Made by a program: the position numbers and the translations under genes
The notes under the pieces: model-generated
Told to the model about the DNA's origin: nothing
The model's database searches: none
What the model saw: only the letters and a program-made list of their open reading frames with translations
Origin: Simiduia curdlanivorans
Lineage (GTDB): Bacteria > Pseudomonadota > Gammaproteobacteria > Pseudomonadales > Cellvibrionaceae
Direction: 5' to 3'
Length of the DNA stretch: 64,000 nt
NCBI RefSeq assembly: GCF_030409605.1
Contig: NZ_JAUFQG010000006.1
Location: forward strand, 62,001-126,000
In this document: piece by piece, positions 61,662 to 64,000 of the stretch
How positions within the stretch are numbered: position 1 is the first letter of the stretch
Layout: every line of letters starts with the position of its first letter

Positions 61662-62034
61662 TTGGGAACCTATTAGCCTCATGCTTTACATTTTCCCAGC
61701 GCGACCACACCCTACTTTCTTCAGCGTGTTGACGCAGGTCTGACTTACTGTAAAGCACGATACCCTCTTCAATAATATTAAGCGCCAATGGTGTGGGGGC
61801 CTTATTAATATCAACGATAGATACCTGATGCTTAAGTGCTTGCTCAAGACTAAAGCGAAGCTCTTCGACTTCCTGCTCTCTCACGACGCCCATATCAAAG
61901 GCACAAGCAATATCGACATCACTTTGTTCATTAGCATCGCCTCTGGCTCGAGATCCATAAAGCCAAACAACTTCAATAGCGGCCCTTTCGGCTGCCACTG
62001 TGGTTAATTGCCTCTTGATCTGTGCTAAATCCAT
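61651..62034 (-). CDS. mntA: MntA-like nucleotidyltransferase antitoxin
   Basis: This 127-residue minimal nucleotidyltransferase has the catalytic signature GSRARGDANEQSDVDIA (GSxxRG...SDxD), a hallmark of the MntA antitoxin. MntA is known to attach AMP residues to a HepT tyrosine next to its RNase motif (RX4HXY), silencing the toxin; here the Tyr in RNAIIHDY is available. Its start lies 20 nt before the upstream repeat. The pair probably stabilises the surrounding accessory DNA or acts in phage defence (inference). Confidence 0.9.
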   Translation of the reverse strand: MDLAQIKRQLTTVAAERAAIEVVWLYGSRARGDANEQSDVDIACAFDMGVVREQEVEELRFSLEQALKHQVSIVDINKAPTPLALNIIEEGIVLYSKSDLRQHAEESRVWSRWENVKHEANRFPNEL

Positions 62035-62054
62035 ATAACTCTCTAAGATTCTTT

Positions 62055-62197
62055 CAAGCTACAAGCTACAAGCTACAAGCTACAGGCTACAAGGCGGGGG
62101 GCCGCCCCCTACAAGCCGGATGGCCGGCCCCTACAAACAGGATGGCCTAACCTACAAGTTTGAGCTTTGCTTTTCCTGTAGCCTGTAGCTTGCAGCT
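62055..62197. repeat. Composite repeat between cysD and mntA
   Basis: Five heptamers (four CAAGCTA, one CAGGCTA) at 62055-62089 run into the 29-nt GC-rich module (62087-62115, inverted copy of 32948-32976). The 25-nt module shared with 59301-59325 follows, then degenerate copies to a final TTGCAGC. It fills most of the 179-nt gap. Confidence 0.9.
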
Positions 62198-62213
62198 CTT
62201 TTAACGCCCCGCG

Positions 62214-63125
62214 TTAAAAGTACCCCTCCTGCTTTTTCTTTTCCATGCTGCCGGAGCTGTCGTTGTCGATTACTCGACCTTGGCGCTCGCTGGTTTTGGT
62301 GAGCAGCATTTCTTGAATAATTTCCGGCAGGGTTGTGGCTTCAGATTCGACTGCACCGGTTAATGGGTAGCAGCCAAGGGTGCGGAAGCGCACCATTTTT
62401 TCTTCGACTTTATCTTCCGGGCCAATGGGCATGCGATCGTCGTCTACCATGATCAGCACGCCGTCTTTTTCAACCACGGGGCGCTTGGCGGCGAAATACA
62501 AAGGCACGATAGGAATGCCTTCCAAGTGAATGTATTGCCAAATATCCAGTTCGGTCCAATTCGATAAGGGGAAAACGCGAATGCTTTCGCCTTTATCGAC
62601 GCGGCTGTTATAAATATTCCACAACTCGGGGCGTTGGTTTTTTGGGTCCCAGCGATGGTTTTTATCGCGGAAAGAATAGACGCGCTCTTTGGCGCGAGAC
62701 TTTTCTTCATCGCGGCGGGCACCGCCAAAAGCGGCGTCAAAACCGTATTTATTTAGGGCTTGCTTTAACCCCTGGGTTTTCATGATATCGGTATGCTTAG
62801 CGCTACCGTGGGTGAAAGGACCAACACCCTGCTTCACGCCTTCTTCATTAATGTGAACGATAAGGTCCCAGCCGAGATCTTTAATAAGCTTGTCTCGGAA
62901 CTCAATCATTTCCTTGAATTTCCACGTGGTATCTACGTGCATCATAGGAAACGGCGGCTTACCTGGGTAAAAGGCCTTCATGGTCAAATGCATCATTACC
63001 GCGGAGTCTTTACCTACCGAGTAGAGCATCACTGGGTTATCAAACTCAGCGGCGACTTCACGAATAATATGAATACTTTCAGCTTCTAATTGCTGGAGGT
63101 GTGTCAGTTGATATTGGGAGGTCAT
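62214..63125 (-). CDS. cysD: Sulfate adenylyltransferase subunit 2
   Basis: This 303-residue ATP-pyrophosphatase-type enzyme makes adenosine 5'-phosphosulfate with CysN. It contains the PP-loop MLYSVGKDSAVMMHLTMKAF, FPMMHVDTTWKFKEMIEFR, GGARRDEEKSRAKERVYSFR and ISNWTELDIWQYIHLEG-like sequence (SNWTELDIWQYI). The length is standard (302). Its partner cysN is about 1.5 kb downstream behind a toxin-antitoxin pair, so the usual cysDN operon has been split but both genes appear intact. Confidence 0.97.
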   Translation of the reverse strand: MTSQYQLTHLQQLEAESIHIIREVAAEFDNPVMLYSVGKDSAVMMHLTMKAFYPGKPPFPMMHVDTTWKFKEMIEFRDKLIKDLGWDLIVHINEEGVKQGVGPFTHGSAKHTDIMKTQGLKQALNKYGFDAAFGGARRDEEKSRAKERVYSFRDKNHRWDPKNQRPELWNIYNSRVDKGESIRVFPLSNWTELDIWQYIHLEGIPIVPLYFAAKRPVVEKDGVLIMVDDDRMPIGPEDKVEEKMVRFRTLGCYPLTGAVESEATTLPEIIQEMLLTKTSERQGRVIDNDSSGSMEKKKQEGYF

Positions 63126-63297
63126 GATATTGGCTATGCTATCCGCTTTCCGTGCTACCTAGATCCGTGATGACATCGTTGTCACCCGAACAGGGAGTGT
63201 GTCAAAAATGTGGCAGGATTATACGTAAAATCAGGAGGTTAGTCTCTAATCCATCAGATATATTTAGGAATAAGGGTATGACTGAAGAGCAGCTAAG

Positions 63298-63356
63298 AGC
63301 TGCAAGCTGCAAGCTGCAAGCTGCAAGCTGCAAGCTGCAAGCTGCAAGCTGCAAGC
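63298..63356. repeat. Eight AGCTGCA heptamers
   Basis: Eight perfect tandem AGCTGCA units (63298-63353) plus AGC. On the opposite strand this reads TGCAGCT, so it is inverted relative to the array at 63536. Confidence 0.93.
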
Positions 63357-63481
63357 CAGTCAAGAGCACCACATTATCATTCCTAGGAATAGCTATTGAA
63401 TGAAAGGCTTGCCCGGGGGGCACGCTTCCATGATCTGCTGGGCGTCAGACCACCCTACTTGGCGTTTGCAGTTTGTAGGGC

Positions 63482-63675
63482 TCGAAGTGTCGAACCAGAC
63501 CACCCGGCTGGTAGCTTGGGCTTGGGGGGTATCTTTGGCTTGTAGCTTGTAGCTTGTGGCTTGTAGCTTGTGGCTTGTAGCTTGTAGCTTGCAGCTTGTG
63601 GCTTGCAGCTTGTAGCTTGTAGCTTGTAGCTTGCAGCTTGTGGCTTGCAGCTTGTAGCTTGTAGCTTGCAGCTCG
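63482..63675. repeat. TCGAAGTGTCGAACC motif and variable heptamer array
   Basis: The 15-nt motif is at 63482-63496. From 63536 to 63675 there are 20 heptamers of the form YRGCTTG (TAGCTTG, TGGCTTG, CAGCTTG), the last degenerate (CAGCTCG). Unlike the 34.5-kb array, the units here vary at the first two positions. Confidence 0.92.
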
Positions 63676-63678
63676 CAC

Positions 63679-64000
63679 CTAACCAACCCCAACCTCATTA
63701 AGAATGGCCCGCAATGCTTCCGCAGGGTCAGACGCTTGGGTTATTGGCCGGCCGATGACCATGTAATCCACGCCTTTCTTTAGGGCTTCAGCGGGGGTTA
63801 GGATGCGGCGCTGGTCGTCGGCGGCGCTGTTGGCTGGGCGTATTCCGGGCGTCACTAGTTGAAATAGCGGGCCTTGGGAGCCGCGCAGCATTTCAGCCTC
63901 TTGCGCCGAGCACACCACGCCGTCTAAGCCAGAATCTTTCGCCAAGGTCGCTAGGCGCAAAACTTGGCCTTCTATGGAGCAATCCAAACCTACATCGGCC
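63679..64000 (-). CDS. pyrF: Orotidine 5'-phosphate decarboxylase, C-terminal part (partial)
   Basis: The frame is open from the window edge to the stop at 63679. The visible part carries family motifs GLDGVVCSAQEAEMLR, LVTPGIRPANSAADDQRRIL and DYMVIGRPITQASDP, closely resembling E. coli PyrF from the middle of the protein to the end. It catalyses the last step of UMP synthesis. The start lies outside the window; an in-frame TTG at 63987 is not the real start. Confidence 0.96.
   Translation of the reverse strand, partial: ADVGLDCSIEGQVLRLATLAKDSGLDGVVCSAQEAEMLRGSQGPLFQLVTPGIRPANSAADDQRRILTPAEALKKGVDYMVIGRPITQASDPAEALRAILNEVGVG

Larger units (their letters stand above)
63126..63678. other. 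Repeat-filled region between cysD and pyrF
   Basis: These 553 nt contain the cysD leader (63126-63297), an 8-unit AGCTGCA array (63298-63356), a spacer with the TCGAAGTGTCGAACC motif and a long variable heptamer array (63536-63675). The two arrays are in opposite orientation. No gene is supported; repeated peptide frames here arise from the 7-bp unit. Confidence 0.7.

Noticed and set aside
59336..63125. Sulfated-polysaccharide system linking cysDN to the O-antigen locus
   Set aside because: No sulfotransferase or APS kinase is present in the window, and cysDN is explained by sulfate assimilation.
63152..63403. Plus-strand 83-residue protein
   Set aside because: Its C-terminal half is the translation of the AGCTGCA array and its N-terminal half has no recognisable features.
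63393..63698. Protein made of LQATSYK/LQATSCK repeats
   Set aside because: Three 7-bp units equal 21 bp, so the array stays open in several frames and yields 7-residue peptide repeats. There is no independent evidence of coding, and other frames give similar artefacts.

Overview
The window looks like chromosome of a marine gammaproteobacterium close to the Cellvibrionaceae/Pseudomonadales (Saccharophagus- or Teredinibacter-like). This is inferred from the housekeeping gene order, which matches Pseudomonas, the sigma54/sigma28 flagellar promoters and intermediate GC. No rRNA, tRNA, phage or complete insertion sequence was recognised, and species cannot be assigned from the sequence alone.

1-2.6 kb: the start of a membrane sensor protein (cut by the window edge), a small Arg-rich protein and a chemoreceptor with its own sigma28-type promoter. 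2.6-13.1 kb: a conserved housekeeping block. On the minus strand are lolA-rarA-crcB-serS-cysG with ftsK upstream; divergent on the plus strand are trxB-aat-bpt-infA, closed by a strong terminator.

13.1-31.6 kb: flagellar and chemotaxis genes. flgBCDE and flgFGHIJKL are separate minus-strand operons, each with a textbook sigma54 promoter. cheV-cheR lie upstream. flgA and flgMN-flgZ run on the plus strand, and flgM has a perfect FliA (sigma28) promoter. FlgE (820 aa), FlgK (1057 aa) and to a lesser degree FlgL are enlarged, and FlgE and FlgK appear to carry the same inserted domain.

31.8-34.5 kb: an unknown secreted coiled-coil protein and a beta-CASP metallo-beta-lactamase-fold protein. 34.9-59.2 kb: a Wzx/Wzy-type O-antigen (or related surface polysaccharide) locus. 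It holds wzz, wzx, a wzy candidate and a PglC/WreU-type initiating transferase. It also holds a UDP-GlcNAc(3NAc)A pathway (tviB/wbpA, wbpB, wbpE, wbpD), a WbpG-HisH-HisF-like amidotransferase, a UDP-L-FucNAc pathway (wbjB, wbjC, wbjD), probable UDP-QuiNAc enzymes and two glycosyltransferases. An AT-rich centre encodes unusual decoration genes: ATP-grasp ligase, CapA-like metallophosphatase, NodB-like deacetylase and two acyltransferases. The gene set predicts a trisaccharide repeat unit.

59.2-64 kb: cysD and cysN (sulfate activation) are separated by an MntA/HepT toxin-antitoxin pair and an S23-like four-helix-bundle gene; the window ends in pyrF. Nearly every gene boundary here, and both sides of the beta-CASP gene at 33-34 kb, carries arrays of a 7-bp repeat (TAGCTTG and variants) mixed with a GC-rich hairpin module and a TCGAAGTGTCGAACC motif. 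This repeat family brackets the polysaccharide locus and is the most unusual non-coding signal in the window.
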